A stretch of 64,000 bases of DNA. Source: Comamonadaceae bacterium (GTDB lineage: Bacteria; Pseudomonadota; Gammaproteobacteria; Burkholderiales; Burkholderiaceae_C). This document shows positions 36,052-45,303 of this stretch, piece by piece. The stretch's first letter is position 1. Every line of letters begins with the position of its first letter. The DNA is taken from the NCBI GenBank assembly GCA_947448735.1, contig CANFOS010000021.1, positions 1 to 64,000 of the forward strand. Reading direction: 5' to 3'. The translations under genes were made by a program, and so were the position numbers. Below the pieces are notes generated by a model. The model did no database searches. It worked only from the letters and a program-made list of their open reading frames with translations, and was not told the DNA's origin.

Positions 36052-36948
36052 GTGACCTCACGCATCCCGCCCATCCAGTGCCTGCTGACGTTTGAAACCC
36101 TCGCGCGGCTGCGCAGCGTGACGCAGGCGGCTGAAGAGTTGTGCGTCACTCCCAGCGCGGTGAGCCACCGCGTCAAGCAGCTGGAACAAATCATTGGCAC
36201 CAAGCTGTTTGGGCGTGCCGATTTTTCATTGACCACCGAGGGCAGCGAGTACCTGGCGCATGTGCGCGACGGGCTGGCCACGCTGCAAAAATTTCCGGGT
36301 CCGGCAGGGCAAAGCGCCAACCCTGGCAAACGCAAGCTGCGACTGGCCGTGACGCCCACTTTTGCCCGATCAATTCTGATACCGCGCCTGCGCCAGTTCA
36401 CCGAAGCCTATCCCGAGATCGACCTGACACTGCAGGTGTCCATCCCCCTGCTGGATGTGGTGGCAGAAGACGCCGACCTGACGATCCGTTTTGGTACCGG
36501 GCGCTACGCTGACGTCGAGCATATTTGCCTGATGAAGGACGAGGTGACACTGCTCGCATCGCCGGCCTTTGTGCGCGACCATGGCCCGTTTGAAACAGCG
36601 CAAGACATTGAAGGCGAAAACCTGCTGCGCTCGCCGCTGGAGCCTTGGCGGACCTGGTTTGCCGCCCAGCACCTGGACTGGCCTGAGCCAATGGAAGGCT
36701 CGCAATTCAACGACATTGGCCTGATGTGCGATGCCGCCGCTGCGGGCATGGGCATTGCGCTGATTCGCCTGAAGCTGGGCGCGCCCTGGTTAGAAGATGG
36801 CTCGCTGGTCAGGCTAGGTCACAACGGGGTTTATTCAAGCAATGTACCGAGCCCCCACGCCCACTACCTGTGCTGGCGCACCGGCGCTATGGACCGATGG
36901 GAATGCGCCGCATTTGTGGAATGGCTGCGTAAAAGTCTGGGCTCTTGA
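36052..36948 (+). CDS. LysR-family transcriptional regulator (GcvA-like)
   Basis: A 298-residue LTTR with an N-terminal winged helix (about 5-65: SVTQAAEELCVTPSAVSHRVKQLEQ) and a type 2 periplasmic-fold effector domain (about 90-295). I chose the GTG at 36052, since the longer frame starts at a TTG inside the preceding repeat. It precedes the glcD-lrgAB operon in the same direction with an 85-base gap, so it may control glycolate use; this rests on position only. Confidence 0.88.
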   Translation: MTSRIPPIQCLLTFETLARLRSVTQAAEELCVTPSAVSHRVKQLEQIIGTKLFGRADFSLTTEGSEYLAHVRDGLATLQKFPGPAGQSANPGKRKLRLAVTPTFARSILIPRLRQFTEAYPEIDLTLQVSIPLLDVVAEDADLTIRFGTGRYADVEHICLMKDEVTLLASPAFVRDHGPFETAQDIEGENLLRSPLEPWRTWFAAQHLDWPEPMEGSQFNDIGLMCDAAAAGMGIALIRLKLGAPWLEDGSLVRLGHNGVYSSNVPSPHAHYLCWRTGAMDRWECAAFVEWLRKSLGS

Positions 36949-36949
36949 G

Positions 36950-36968
36950 GCCGGGTTTCATGCCCGGC
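36950..36968 (+). terminator. Weak hairpin after the LysR gene
   Basis: GCCGGG pairs with CCCGGC around a seven-base loop two bases after the stop codon. The following T-tract is poor, so termination would be partial. Confidence 0.4.
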
Positions 36969-37033
36969 GTTAAATTTCTTCAACTCTACAAGTCAGCGAT
37001 GCACTAAAGTCAGGGTTCAACAGGAATCTGACC

Positions 37034-38536
37034 ATGAATGCACCCCTTTCAGCAGAGCAGCAATTTTCAATGGAACGCGCCGAACGGCAAGCACGGGTGG
37101 TGCGCGAGCTGCAAGCCATTGTGCCGACCCATGCGCTGCTGTGGAACGCTGAGGACACCACCCCTTACGAATGTGATGGCCTGACGGCCTACCGTCAGCG
37201 CCCGCTGGTGGTGGTGTTGCCAGAGACCTATGCGCAAATCCAGGCTGTCCTCAAAACCTGCCACGCGCTGGATGTGCCTGTGGTGGCGCGCGGTGCAGGC
37301 ACCGGCCTGTCAGGTGGGGCGATGCCGCACAAGCTGGGCGTGACGCTGTCGCTGGCCAAATTCAACAAAATTTTGAAGCTGGACCCCTTGAGCCGTACCG
37401 CCGTGGTGCAAGGCGGTGTGCGTAACCTGGCCATCTCTGAAGCCGCCGCGCCTTATGGCTTGTATTACGCCCCCGACCCATCAAGCCAGATTGCCTGCAC
37501 CATTGGCGGCAATGTGGCCGAGAACTCAGGCGGGGTGCATTGCCTGAAATATGGTTTGACGGTGCACAACGTCATCAAGGTCAAGGGCTTCACGATCGAG
37601 GGGGAAAGCGTTGAATTTGGCAGCGATGCGCTGGACGCGCCGGGTTATGACCTGCTCAGCGTTGTCATTGGCAGCGAAGGCATGCTGGCCATCACGACGG
37701 AGGTCACCGTCAAGCTGATCCCCAAGCCACAACTGGCACGCTGCATCATGGCCAGCTTTGACGACTTGCGCAAAGCCGGCGATGCAGTGGCGGCGGTGAT
37801 TGCGGCGGGCATCATTCCGGCTGGGCTGGAGATGATGGACAAACCCATGACAGCGGCGGTTGAAGACTTTGTACACGCCGGCTACGACCTGACAGCCGAA
37901 GCGATTTTGCTGTGCGAAAGCGACGGCACAGCCGAAGAAGTAGAAGAAGAAATTGGCCGCATGAGCCAGGTGCTCACGCGTTGTGGCGCAACCGCGATTG
38001 CCGTCAGCCAAAATGAAGCCGAGCGCCTGAAGTTCTGGTCAGGCCGCAAAAATGCTTTTCCGGCCAGCGGCCGCATGAGCCCCGACTACATGTGCATGGA
38101 CTCGACCATTCCGCGCAAGCGCCTGGCCGATATTTTGCTGGCCATTGCCGAGATGGAAAAAAAGTACCAGCTGCGCTGCGCCAATGTGTTTCATGCAGGT
38201 GATGGCAACCTGCATCCGCTGATCCTTTTTGATGCCAACGATGCCGACCAATTGCACCGGTGCGAGCTGTTTGGCGCAGAGATTCTGGAAACCAGCGTGG
38301 CCATGGGCGGCACGGTGACGGGCGAGCATGGTGTGGGCGTGGAAAAGCTCAACTCCATGTGCGTGCAGTTTTCAAATGAAGAAAACGAGCAGATGTTTGG
38401 CGTCAAGCGCGCGTTTGACAGCAAGGGCTTGCTCAACCCCGGCAAGGTGATTCCCACGCTGAACCGCTGTGCTGAATACGGAAAAATGCTGGTGCGTGGC
38501 GGCAAGATGTCTCATCCTGATCTGCCGCGATTCTGA
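37034..38536 (+). CDS. glcD: Glycolate oxidase subunit GlcD (FAD-linked 2-hydroxy-acid dehydrogenase)
   Basis: A 500-residue flavoprotein with an N-terminal PCMH/FAD-binding domain (about 55-235: ARGAGTGLSGGA; GGNVAENSGG) and a C-terminal FAD-oxidase domain (FHAGDGNLHPLILFD; GEHGVGVEK). It oxidises glycolate or D-lactate. In E. coli GlcD needs GlcE and GlcF; those genes do not follow here. Instead two LrgA/LrgB-type membrane genes begin two bases after the stop. The protein could be GlcD or a related D-lactate dehydrogenase; the length (about 499) and motifs favour GlcD. Confidence 0.9.
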   Translation: MNAPLSAEQQFSMERAERQARVVRELQAIVPTHALLWNAEDTTPYECDGLTAYRQRPLVVVLPETYAQIQAVLKTCHALDVPVVARGAGTGLSGGAMPHKLGVTLSLAKFNKILKLDPLSRTAVVQGGVRNLAISEAAAPYGLYYAPDPSSQIACTIGGNVAENSGGVHCLKYGLTVHNVIKVKGFTIEGESVEFGSDALDAPGYDLLSVVIGSEGMLAITTEVTVKLIPKPQLARCIMASFDDLRKAGDAVAAVIAAGIIPAGLEMMDKPMTAAVEDFVHAGYDLTAEAILLCESDGTAEEVEEEIGRMSQVLTRCGATAIAVSQNEAERLKFWSGRKNAFPASGRMSPDYMCMDSTIPRKRLADILLAIAEMEKKYQLRCANVFHAGDGNLHPLILFDANDADQLHRCELFGAEILETSVAMGGTVTGEHGVGVEKLNSMCVQFSNEENEQMFGVKRAFDSKGLLNPGKVIPTLNRCAEYGKMLVRGGKMSHPDLPRF

Positions 38537-38538
38537 GC

Positions 38539-38907
38539 ATGAACGCCCTGCGCGGCCTGGCGTTCTTGCTGGTTTGCCAATCAGCCGGTGAGCTGCTGGC
38601 ACGCGGCTTGAAACTGCCTTTTCCCGGGCCGGTGGTGGGCATGCTTTTGCTCTTGCTGGCATTGCGTTGGCCCGTGGTTCGTGCGTCCGTCGGCCCGTGT
38701 GCAGACTTTTTACTGTCACACCTGTCTTTGCTCTTTGTACCGGTGGGCGTGGGGGTGATGACCCATTTGTCGCTCGTTACCCAGTATGGCTTTCGCATGC
38801 TGCTGGTGATTGTGCTGTCGACACTGGTGGGTTTGGCGGTCACGGTGCTGAGCTTGTATGGCATCAATAGAGCCAAAGACAACCAAAAAGGGCTAAGGGA
38901 TGCCTAA
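38539..38907 (+). CDS. lrgA: CidA/LrgA-family membrane protein
   Basis: A 122-residue protein with four predicted helices and the family motif FPGPVVGMLLL near residue 28-38. Staphylococcal CidA/LrgA were described as holin-like. In plants the fused LrgA-LrgB homologue PLGG1 carries glycolate and glycerate, and bacterial LrgAB homologues transport pyruvate. Placed two bases after glcD and overlapping lrgB by eight bases, it fits a carboxylate carrier for the GlcD substrate. Confidence 0.88.
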   Translation: MNALRGLAFLLVCQSAGELLARGLKLPFPGPVVGMLLLLLALRWPVVRASVGPCADFLLSHLSLLFVPVGVGVMTHLSLVTQYGFRMLLVIVLSTLVGLAVTVLSLYGINRAKDNQKGLRDA

Positions 38908-39637
38908 GTTTGTCGAGCTTTGGGTCTACCTGTCCGCTACACCCCTGTTTGGCTTGACGGCAACACTGCTCGTTTATGTGCTGGCCCAAACCGTGTACAC
39001 GCGCCTTCATCAGGCGCCGTGGGCCAACCCGGTGCTGTGGACGGTGCTGGTGCTGGCCGCAGGCTTGTTGCTGTCTGGCGTGCCCTATCCCACCTACTTT
39101 GCGGGTGCGCAGTTCATTCACTTTTTGCTCGGCCCCGCCGTGGTGGCACTGGCCTGGCCGCTGTGGCAACGCCGCGCCGAATTGCGTCAGCGCTGGCCTG
39201 GCCTGCTCACAGCCGCCGTGGCAGGAGGCTTGGCCGCGAGTGCTTCTGCATGGCTGCTGGCGTGGGCTGTTGGCCTGCCGCCTGATGTGATGCTGTCGCT
39301 GGTGCCCAAGTCTGTCACCGCGCCTGTGGCCATGGGCATTGCTGAAAAAATCGGCGGCATTCCCGCACTGGCGGCAGTGTTTGCTGTCATCACCGGACTG
39401 GTCGGTGCGCTGGCAGGCAAATATCTGTTTGATGCCCTGCGCATCCCCATGACCCCCGCTGGCTGGGCTGCGCGTGGTTTTGCGCTGGGCACTGCGGCCC
39501 ACGGCATCGGAGCTGCCCGCGCCCTGCAGGTCAATGCCGATGCCGGGGCTTACGCAGCGCTGGCGCTTGGCCTTCAGGTGCTGCTGGCATCGCTGTTGAT
39601 GCCGTTTTTGGTGCCGCTTCTTTTGAAGCTGTTTTAA
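38900..39637 (+). CDS. lrgB: LrgB-family membrane protein
   Basis: A 245-residue polytopic protein with about seven helices and the LrgB signatures SLVPKSVTAPVAMGIAEK and ALGTAAHGIGAARA. It overlaps lrgA, so the pair is made together. With glcD it forms a three-gene unit matching the logic of the plant PLGG1 glycolate/glycerate transporter. Direct evidence for its substrate is absent. Confidence 0.9.
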   Translation: MPKFVELWVYLSATPLFGLTATLLVYVLAQTVYTRLHQAPWANPVLWTVLVLAAGLLLSGVPYPTYFAGAQFIHFLLGPAVVALAWPLWQRRAELRQRWPGLLTAAVAGGLAASASAWLLAWAVGLPPDVMLSLVPKSVTAPVAMGIAEKIGGIPALAAVFAVITGLVGALAGKYLFDALRIPMTPAGWAARGFALGTAAHGIGAARALQVNADAGAYAALALGLQVLLASLLMPFLVPLLLKLF

Positions 39638-39690
39638 GACGGGCATCGACTTGAACCCGCGCCAGAAGATTGCCAACAGCACCGAACACC

Positions 39691-39735
39691 CTATCACCTG
39701 CCGATCTATCACCTGCCGATTTATCACCTGTCGAT
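39691..39735. repeat. 15-base tandem repeat, three units
   Basis: Three direct copies of CTATCACCTGCCGAT; the first two are identical and the third has two changes. The repeat lies in the 166-base gap after lrgB. Confidence 0.85.
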
Positions 39736-39803
39736 TGCCCGCCCTGTTCAATCACGGGCTCGCCGATTGACGTACAAAATGCCGCTGACCCAACCCCGAA
39801 AAT

Positions 39804-40112
39804 ATGACTTACCTGCTCAAGATTTTTTCTGCTGACGACGTGACCGAGACCGAACGCGCGCTTGCCATACAGCGGTTCAGATCGGCGCTGGAGGAAACGC
39901 TAGGCGACGCTTCGCTGGTAATGCCCTGTTACCACGCGTATCAAAAGCTTTTCCAGCAGTATGGCGAGCAACCACGCCCCTGGCCGATCTCGGCGTCAGA
40001 GCAACTGCTGGCCGAGCAATGGGAAGCTGCGGAACTGGCAGCAACACATGCTGCTTTTGGTGTAAATCGCTACCTGGGTGATGCCGATTTTGAAATTCAG
40101 CCCGCACCTTGA
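39804..40112 (+). CDS. Hypothetical protein
   Basis: A 102-residue acidic, mostly helical protein with no signal peptide or membrane segment and no domain I recognise. The ATG at 39804 follows an A-rich stretch. The composition (many Ala, Glu, Leu; few Lys) looks like a real globular protein, and codon use matches neighbours. It is convergent with the polysaccharide operon. Function unknown. Confidence 0.6.
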   Translation: MTYLLKIFSADDVTETERALAIQRFRSALEETLGDASLVMPCYHAYQKLFQQYGEQPRPWPISASEQLLAEQWEAAELAATHAAFGVNRYLGDADFEIQPAP

Positions 40113-40199
40113 CGATTGAGACCGCACGCGTTGCTGGATCAGGCCTCATGTTCTACAGCTGACTGCCGTTTGCAACGCCCACTTTTGAGATAAACCTTG

Positions 40200-41039
40200 C
40201 TATGTCGTTGCGTTGGCAGGCGCATTACTTGCCGCCCACGAATACAAAGCGACAAAAACCAGCGCATCAAAAACCGCACCGAAACAGATATACAAAACTG
40301 GCATGAACAGCACCGACAGGTGCTGCATGATGAAGGTTTGGGCGAGTACCTGGTGCGGCACCATGATGGTGAAAAAGCCCAGAATAAGCGCTGTGTTGAA
40401 CAGTTTGATGATCAGGCTCTGATTCAGGATGTAGTACCCCATGGCCAGCATGACAGGTGTGCCCAACATCACCACATAACCGATCGTCATCAGTTCTTCG
40501 CTGTGGCGTGCCACGCTGTACGGAAACCCCTGAGGCGACCACCAGAAATAAAGCACCGCTACCAACTGCACCACGCAAACGATGCGCAGCGGGTACTTCA
40601 GCGGAAGCGCTGCACCCTTCATCTTGAGCGACAGCGCAAGACCCGCAAGCATCACAAGGGTCGTGATGCCCAGCGTGAGCCCGGTCGGCATTGGGGTGCC
40701 GACACCGCCGGTAGAAAGACGCGAGACGTCAAGACCCGCCTCGTTGAGCTCAGTGGCTCGGGCAAAGGGAAGGCCCAGACCACTTGACCAAAAAACAATG
40801 CAGTCGCGCCAAAACTCCAGTAAAAAAGGTTTTCCCCAGTACAAAAGGCTACACAAAATCAACGGCAACACAATTGCCTGCGCCAACAGATAAGGTGTGA
40901 CCTTCAACGGCGTGATGGCCCGGTGCGGCCGGACTTTAACGTGCAAGCGCCTGGCCTGTTTAACGGCCAGAAACGCGGCGTGAAAGCTGCGATCATGCTT
41001 TTTGGCTTCGGCCGAGACGGATATTTTCTTGGTCGACAT
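40200..41039 (-). CDS. Six-helix membrane protein, last gene of the polysaccharide operon
   Basis: A 279-residue protein with a basic N-terminal cytoplasmic tail (1-45) and six clear hydrophobic helices (about 48-70, 118-140, 150-168, 185-208, 215-240, 245-270). The central loop holds a periplasmic stretch with GGVGTPMPTG. I do not recognise the family. It starts seven bases after the YaiO-type barrel gene, so it should be part of the same envelope machinery, perhaps a polymer-modifying or export partner. Confidence 0.75.
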   Translation of the reverse strand: MSTKKISVSAEAKKHDRSFHAAFLAVKQARRLHVKVRPHRAITPLKVTPYLLAQAIVLPLILCSLLYWGKPFLLEFWRDCIVFWSSGLGLPFARATELNEAGLDVSRLSTGGVGTPMPTGLTLGITTLVMLAGLALSLKMKGAALPLKYPLRIVCVVQLVAVLYFWWSPQGFPYSVARHSEELMTIGYVVMLGTPVMLAMGYYILNQSLIIKLFNTALILGFFTIMVPHQVLAQTFIMQHLSVLFMPVLYICFGAVFDALVFVALYSWAASNAPANATT

Positions 41040-41046
41040 GTCGTGA

Positions 41047-41916
41047 TCAAAAGTCGTGAAAGATGCCGATGTTCAAACCAGACCGGTTGTAGGACGGATT
41101 GGTGTACTGATTGACGCCAATCAAGAAGCCCGTGCGCGGAGCGAACCAGTGCCGCCACGACAAACTGGCTTCCCGGCTTTTGAAGTTCACCAGTTGGGCG
41201 TTGGCCGCAATGGTTTGATAACCCTCACCGCCCGACGCATAGCGCACGGTGACGAGGTCTTGTTTGAAACGACCATAGGTCAGCGCAGCGAATTGCTGCT
41301 GCGTTCTGATGGCGCCTGGGTTGCTGCTGTTAAAGCGCACGCCGCCTTCAGCGATCCAGGGAGACGAAAAATAGTACGCCAGGCCCAAAGACACAGAGCT
41401 GTCAGTATGGCCATCTGTTGCCTTGTAGTAACCCAGGCCGACCGAGCTGACCAAACTGCGGTCGGTCAGCAGTTTTCTGTACAGCGTGGCATCAACCCGG
41501 TAGCGCGGCAGGTAAAAAGCGCCGTCACCGGCACCCACAGCAAGACTGGAATACCAATCTTCGTTAAACGTATAGGTGTCACTCAGGCCAAGAAATGAGC
41601 CATCTTGGTTGAATCTGCGCGTTGCTGACAGCTCTGCCTGCAGCAGATGCGATGGCAAACCATAGGCGCCGCGCAGGGTCACGTCGCGCCAGCTTCCGAA
41701 TCCGCCGCTGAGATTCTGAAAGCCCGAGCTGAGCTCAAGACTGCGCTGCATCTCAGCACCAGAAAGCGCAGGCGTCTGCTGCACGGATGCAGGCGTGGTT
41801 GAAATCAGCCCTTGGTTGGATGTTTGGGCAACTGCCGCACCGCCGCAAAGCAGACTCAAAGCCGCCGAATAAAGTAACGCTCGCCCGAAAAAAATACGCT
41901 TGAACATCTGGCTCAT
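41047..41916 (-). CDS. YaiO-family outer-membrane beta-barrel protein
   Basis: A 289-residue exported protein: signal peptide to about residue 30 (AAVAQ), then alternating amphipathic strands ending in Phe (NIGIFHDF), as expected of an outer-membrane barrel. The strand pattern and the segment WRHWFAPRTGFLIGVNQYTN match the YaiO family. In E. coli yaiO lies with a GT2 gene (yaiP), the same pairing as here. A polymer-export pore or a polymer-binding barrel is the natural inference. Confidence 0.82.
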   Translation of the reverse strand: MSQMFKRIFFGRALLYSAALSLLCGGAAVAQTSNQGLISTTPASVQQTPALSGAEMQRSLELSSGFQNLSGGFGSWRDVTLRGAYGLPSHLLQAELSATRRFNQDGSFLGLSDTYTFNEDWYSSLAVGAGDGAFYLPRYRVDATLYRKLLTDRSLVSSVGLGYYKATDGHTDSSVSLGLAYYFSSPWIAEGGVRFNSSNPGAIRTQQQFAALTYGRFKQDLVTVRYASGGEGYQTIAANAQLVNFKSREASLSWRHWFAPRTGFLIGVNQYTNPSYNRSGLNIGIFHDF

Positions 41917-41943
41917 CCTCGTTGTTGTTGTAAAAATCGATTC

Positions 41944-42924
41944 TTATTTGCAGCTTGCGTTTTTATCTGCTGCTTGAAGGCGTCTGCTGGTCAATATCAG
42001 GAACGAAGCTTCATCGGTCACTGCCCACCGATTCGAGCGGCGCATGGTGGCGGTTTCACGCAGCCAGCAACGCGCGCTTGACTCATCGCCTTGTCTTAAC
42101 GCGAGCACGGCCAGAACACCCCAGGGGTAGTCGGTTTCGCCGTGGGCGAGCCACTCAGCGCGGTGCAAGCGCATCCAGTTGCGGTAGTAGACCTTTGCGG
42201 TCTGGGGAACCAACGGAAAATCGACCAGCAGCGGAAATATCTGGGCCACATGATCGGGATAAAACTGCGGCTTCTGGGTTTGCTGCTCGAGCTGGGTAGA
42301 CACCAAAAATCGTTGATTGGCCGCTTGCCAAAAGGTCGCATAAATGTCTTTTGCCAGCTTGTCCAGCTCCGCAGGTTTGGCATCCTTTGAATGGGCCTTG
42401 AGCGACCAGACCTCCAAGTTGTCCATGAACAAGCCATGCAGATAAACCGGCGACACCATATAAACGCCTCGGGATGGCTGATACAGGTGGTCCAGTGATT
42501 TTTTGCTGGTGATGTAACTCTTGAGCCACACTGGATTGGCGCTGAGCTGTTTCGGCATGGTTTCCAGCAGGCGCATCCACAGCGCCAGCAAAGAGTCATC
42601 GGCGTCGGCCGTCTTGCACGACACCCAGGTTTTACTGGCACCTTGGCAGAATCGGTCAAAGGTACCGTCTGGCTTTTGATGGCCCACCAGCCAGTTGGCA
42701 AATTTCTCAGCGGTCGCAGATATATCAAGCCCGTTGTCATGCGCCAGCAGCAATGCCTGCAGGGCAAAGTAGGGGTCGCTGGTGTCGCCCTTGTGCAAAA
42801 TCGTGATGGCACCGCTGTCACTCATGAAGCCCTCCAGCTCAAGCGCTGGTCGAGCGGCCACCAGGGTGCCTTGCAACATCAGCCCAAGCATCAGCAGGCT
42901 GCGCAAAAAATATTTGTAGCTCAT
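41944..42924 (-). CDS. Exported alpha-helical protein of unknown function, polysaccharide operon
   Basis: A 326-residue protein with a signal peptide (1-24, cleavage near VAA-RP) and a repeating helical pattern with conserved segments such as FANWLVGHQKPDGTFDRF and SRGVYMVSPVYLHG. The pattern suggests an alpha/alpha toroid, the fold of several polysaccharide lyases and glycoside hydrolases, but no catalytic motif can be named. The four-base overlap with the bactofilin-like gene ties it to the operon. A periplasmic hydrolase or polymer-trimming enzyme, as found in cellulose and PNAG loci, is a reasonable guess. Confidence 0.72.
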   Translation of the reverse strand: MSYKYFLRSLLMLGLMLQGTLVAARPALELEGFMSDSGAITILHKGDTSDPYFALQALLLAHDNGLDISATAEKFANWLVGHQKPDGTFDRFCQGASKTWVSCKTADADDSLLALWMRLLETMPKQLSANPVWLKSYITSKKSLDHLYQPSRGVYMVSPVYLHGLFMDNLEVWSLKAHSKDAKPAELDKLAKDIYATFWQAANQRFLVSTQLEQQTQKPQFYPDHVAQIFPLLVDFPLVPQTAKVYYRNWMRLHRAEWLAHGETDYPWGVLAVLALRQGDESSARCWLRETATMRRSNRWAVTDEASFLILTSRRLQAADKNASCK

Positions 42925-43964
42925 TCGGACTTCACCATGCCAATCTCGTGAGCCCAGACTTCACCGTGTACAGTCGCGCCTTCTTCAACAATGATGTTGC
43001 TTGCCGTCACGGTGGTCAAAGCATCAGGCAACCCGAGCACGGCACGGGCGCCCAGCAGGATGTCGCTTTCCGAGACCACCGGACCAAAAGCAGTGGCGTC
43101 CTTAAAAATATAGATTCGCTTTTCGCAGGTGATGGCTCCCTCGACACGGCCTCGCCGACTGATGCTGACACCTTCGCGCGCCTTGATATCGCCGACCACA
43201 GTGGTGTCTTTGCCAATGATCAGAAATCCGGTCACCACCAAAGAGCCGACGTAGCGACAACCATCGGGCAAGATGCAGTCACCGCGAATCAAAAAAAGCA
43301 AGGGCGTTTGTTCAATCGCGTGAGGCAGCTGAGCGTAACTGGCGGCGGTTTGAGCGATCTCAATGGGCGTACTCAGATGGTTTGACGTCAAGCCAAAACT
43401 GACCGTCGGTGCCTGCAGGCGTTCAAACCAGACTTCATGGCCCAGCTCGATGGCCTTGCCCGCTGAAACGCGGCGCAAGGCAACGCCGTTGTCGCCCAGG
43501 CGAAGCGTGCCGTCTGCATGGGCCCAGTCATGAATCTGGCTGCTGCGGCCCAGATCAATGTTGCCGCTGGCGTAAAGCGAAGAAAACGAGGAATCAGCGC
43601 CGGTGCGGATGTCGCCTTGAACGTAAAGCTGGCGCTTGCTTTGGATGCCCGTCTCGGCATCAATGGACCGCCTGGCAATCAGCCGGGTGCTGGCATCGTC
43701 CCAGTGCATCGCCGCCACAGGTTCGGTCACAAAATCAAACTGTTCAAAACCGGTGGACGGTCCCCAACCCAACTTGGCCATCGCGTCGGCCTGAAAGCGT
43801 CTTGCAAAGTGGTCAATGTCGTTGCTGTAGTTGGCTGACACAGGCAGCGCGTCAACGTCACTCGGGTACTGCCACTCCCGGTAGGCCGGGAGAAATGGCA
43901 AGGTCAGCAGCAACAGACAGACAAACGCAAAGCAAGCAAGGGTCAGTGCAGTATCAGCCATCAT
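42921..43964 (-). CDS. Membrane-anchored bactofilin-like (polymer-forming) protein
   Basis: A 347-residue protein with one N-terminal helix (about 6-26) and a long run of short beta repeats. In the C-terminal half hydrophobic residues recur every few positions (LVVTGFLIIGKDTTVVGDIKA; GAITCEKRIYIFKD; VTASNIIVEEGATVHGEV), the pattern of a right-handed beta-helix as in bactofilins. Cytoskeletal bactofilins lack the membrane anchor and are shorter. It overlaps both neighbours by four bases. It may scaffold the synthase or bind the polymer. Confidence 0.75.
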   Translation of the reverse strand: MMADTALTLACFAFVCLLLLTLPFLPAYREWQYPSDVDALPVSANYSNDIDHFARRFQADAMAKLGWGPSTGFEQFDFVTEPVAAMHWDDASTRLIARRSIDAETGIQSKRQLYVQGDIRTGADSSFSSLYASGNIDLGRSSQIHDWAHADGTLRLGDNGVALRRVSAGKAIELGHEVWFERLQAPTVSFGLTSNHLSTPIEIAQTAASYAQLPHAIEQTPLLFLIRGDCILPDGCRYVGSLVVTGFLIIGKDTTVVGDIKAREGVSISRRGRVEGAITCEKRIYIFKDATAFGPVVSESDILLGARAVLGLPDALTTVTASNIIVEEGATVHGEVWAHEIGMVKSE

Positions 43965-45283
43965 TCGGCAGCCTTTTGTGTCGTTGCGGCAAGTTCCGGT
44001 GCGCGGTAACGAATGGTTTTGTCCCAGACCATTTCACGTTTGAAAATACGGTCCAGCAAGCCGCTCCAAACGGCGCCAGAAATGGCAAACAGGCTGACCA
44101 GAAAGCCCAGCATATTCAACGGCAGCAAGCGCAGTCGCCGGCGATTGCCGTCCAACAATACAGCCACCACAATTTCAAAAAAAGCCGCAAAGTTGCCCAG
44201 GGTTCCATACACCATCAGTGCAAAGACCGGAATCAGTTGGGACAGCAGCGAACCGGCATTGAGGAAATACAAGCCCAGCGCCAGCCCCCAGCCCACAAGC
44301 ATCAGGAGCGGGATGACAAACACAAAAAGAAGCAGCAAACCGTCCACACGCTGGCCCGCGGTCAGATAAGCGCTGGTCGCAAACTCCCACCAGTAACGGG
44401 CCATCACCTGGTTGTGTCCTTTGGCCCAGCGCCTGACCTGCTTGATGCGCACCTTCCAGTCCTCGGGCACTTCTTCATAGCACTCTGACCGGTTGGTATA
44501 GACGGTTTTCCAGCCATTGAACATCAGCCGGAAAGTGATGTCGGTGTCCTCGGCCAGCGTGTCGTCATGCCAGCCGCCCACCGCTTGCACAGCAGACAGG
44601 CGCACGCCGCCCACAGTGCCACCATATTGCGGCAACAAGTTCATGTTCATTCGGGCTTGCTGGTCTACCTGGTAGCCGGCCGAGCGCTCCAGGTCGAGCA
44701 GGCGCGTCAAGAGATTGGCACCGCTGTTCATGGGCACCACCCGGCCCATCACGGCGCCCACCTCGGGGTCAAAAAACGGCGCCACCAGCTGCTTGAGCAA
44801 ACCGCGGCCGGGGACATAGTCCGCATCAAAAATGATGGCGATGTCGCCGACTGCAAATTGCAGCGCGTCCTTCAGCGCGGCTGACTTGCCCGCTTTGCCT
44901 TCACTGCGGTGAAACGGGTAAATTCGGGTTGGATACCGAAGCATGAAGTCATCAATGATGGAATGGGTTGCGTCACTTGAGCGGTCGTTGACCGGAATGA
45001 TCTTCAGGCGGTCTGCGGGGTAGTCTGTATTGAGCAGTGCCGCCATACAGCCAGCAACGACTTTTTCTTCGTTGTGGGCCGCAATGAACACCGTGATCAT
45101 GGGCCAGCGCGCGACTGAAATATCAATATACGGATGGCGCTGTACGCCCGTCAGGCGGTTGATGGTGAACAGGAAATGCCTCACACCATAAAGCATCATG
45201 ACCAGTACGATCAAAAACAGCAGCCACGCCATGACTGAGGCAACTGGATAGGCGCTGAATGAGGCTGGCATGGCTATGTCCAT
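43961..45283 (-). CDS. Processive family 2 glycosyltransferase, polysaccharide synthase
   Basis: A 440-residue inner-membrane glycosyltransferase with one N-terminal helix (about 15-40) and four C-terminal helices (about 310-425). The processive GT2 motif set is complete: Asp100 (VNDRSSD), DAD at 153-155 (FDADY), Asp246 (AEDTDIT) and QVRRW at 282-286. Such enzymes build and extrude homopolymers, as in cellulose, chitin and PNAG synthesis. WecB next to it suggests an N-acetylmannosamine or N-acetylglucosamine donor. No PilZ domain is present. Confidence 0.9.
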   Translation of the reverse strand: MDIAMPASFSAYPVASVMAWLLFLIVLVMMLYGVRHFLFTINRLTGVQRHPYIDISVARWPMITVFIAAHNEEKVVAGCMAALLNTDYPADRLKIIPVNDRSSDATHSIIDDFMLRYPTRIYPFHRSEGKAGKSAALKDALQFAVGDIAIIFDADYVPGRGLLKQLVAPFFDPEVGAVMGRVVPMNSGANLLTRLLDLERSAGYQVDQQARMNMNLLPQYGGTVGGVRLSAVQAVGGWHDDTLAEDTDITFRLMFNGWKTVYTNRSECYEEVPEDWKVRIKQVRRWAKGHNQVMARYWWEFATSAYLTAGQRVDGLLLLFVFVIPLLMLVGWGLALGLYFLNAGSLLSQLIPVFALMVYGTLGNFAAFFEIVVAVLLDGNRRRLRLLPLNMLGFLVSLFAISGAVWSGLLDRIFKREMVWDKTIRYRAPELAATTQKAAE

Positions 45284-45303
45284 CTGGTGTTATTCGTCGA
45301 AAA

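Noticed and set aside
39640-39665. tRNA-like T-arm sequence (ACTTGAACCC) after lrgB
   Set aside because: No matching acceptor, D or anticodon arms could be found on either strand.
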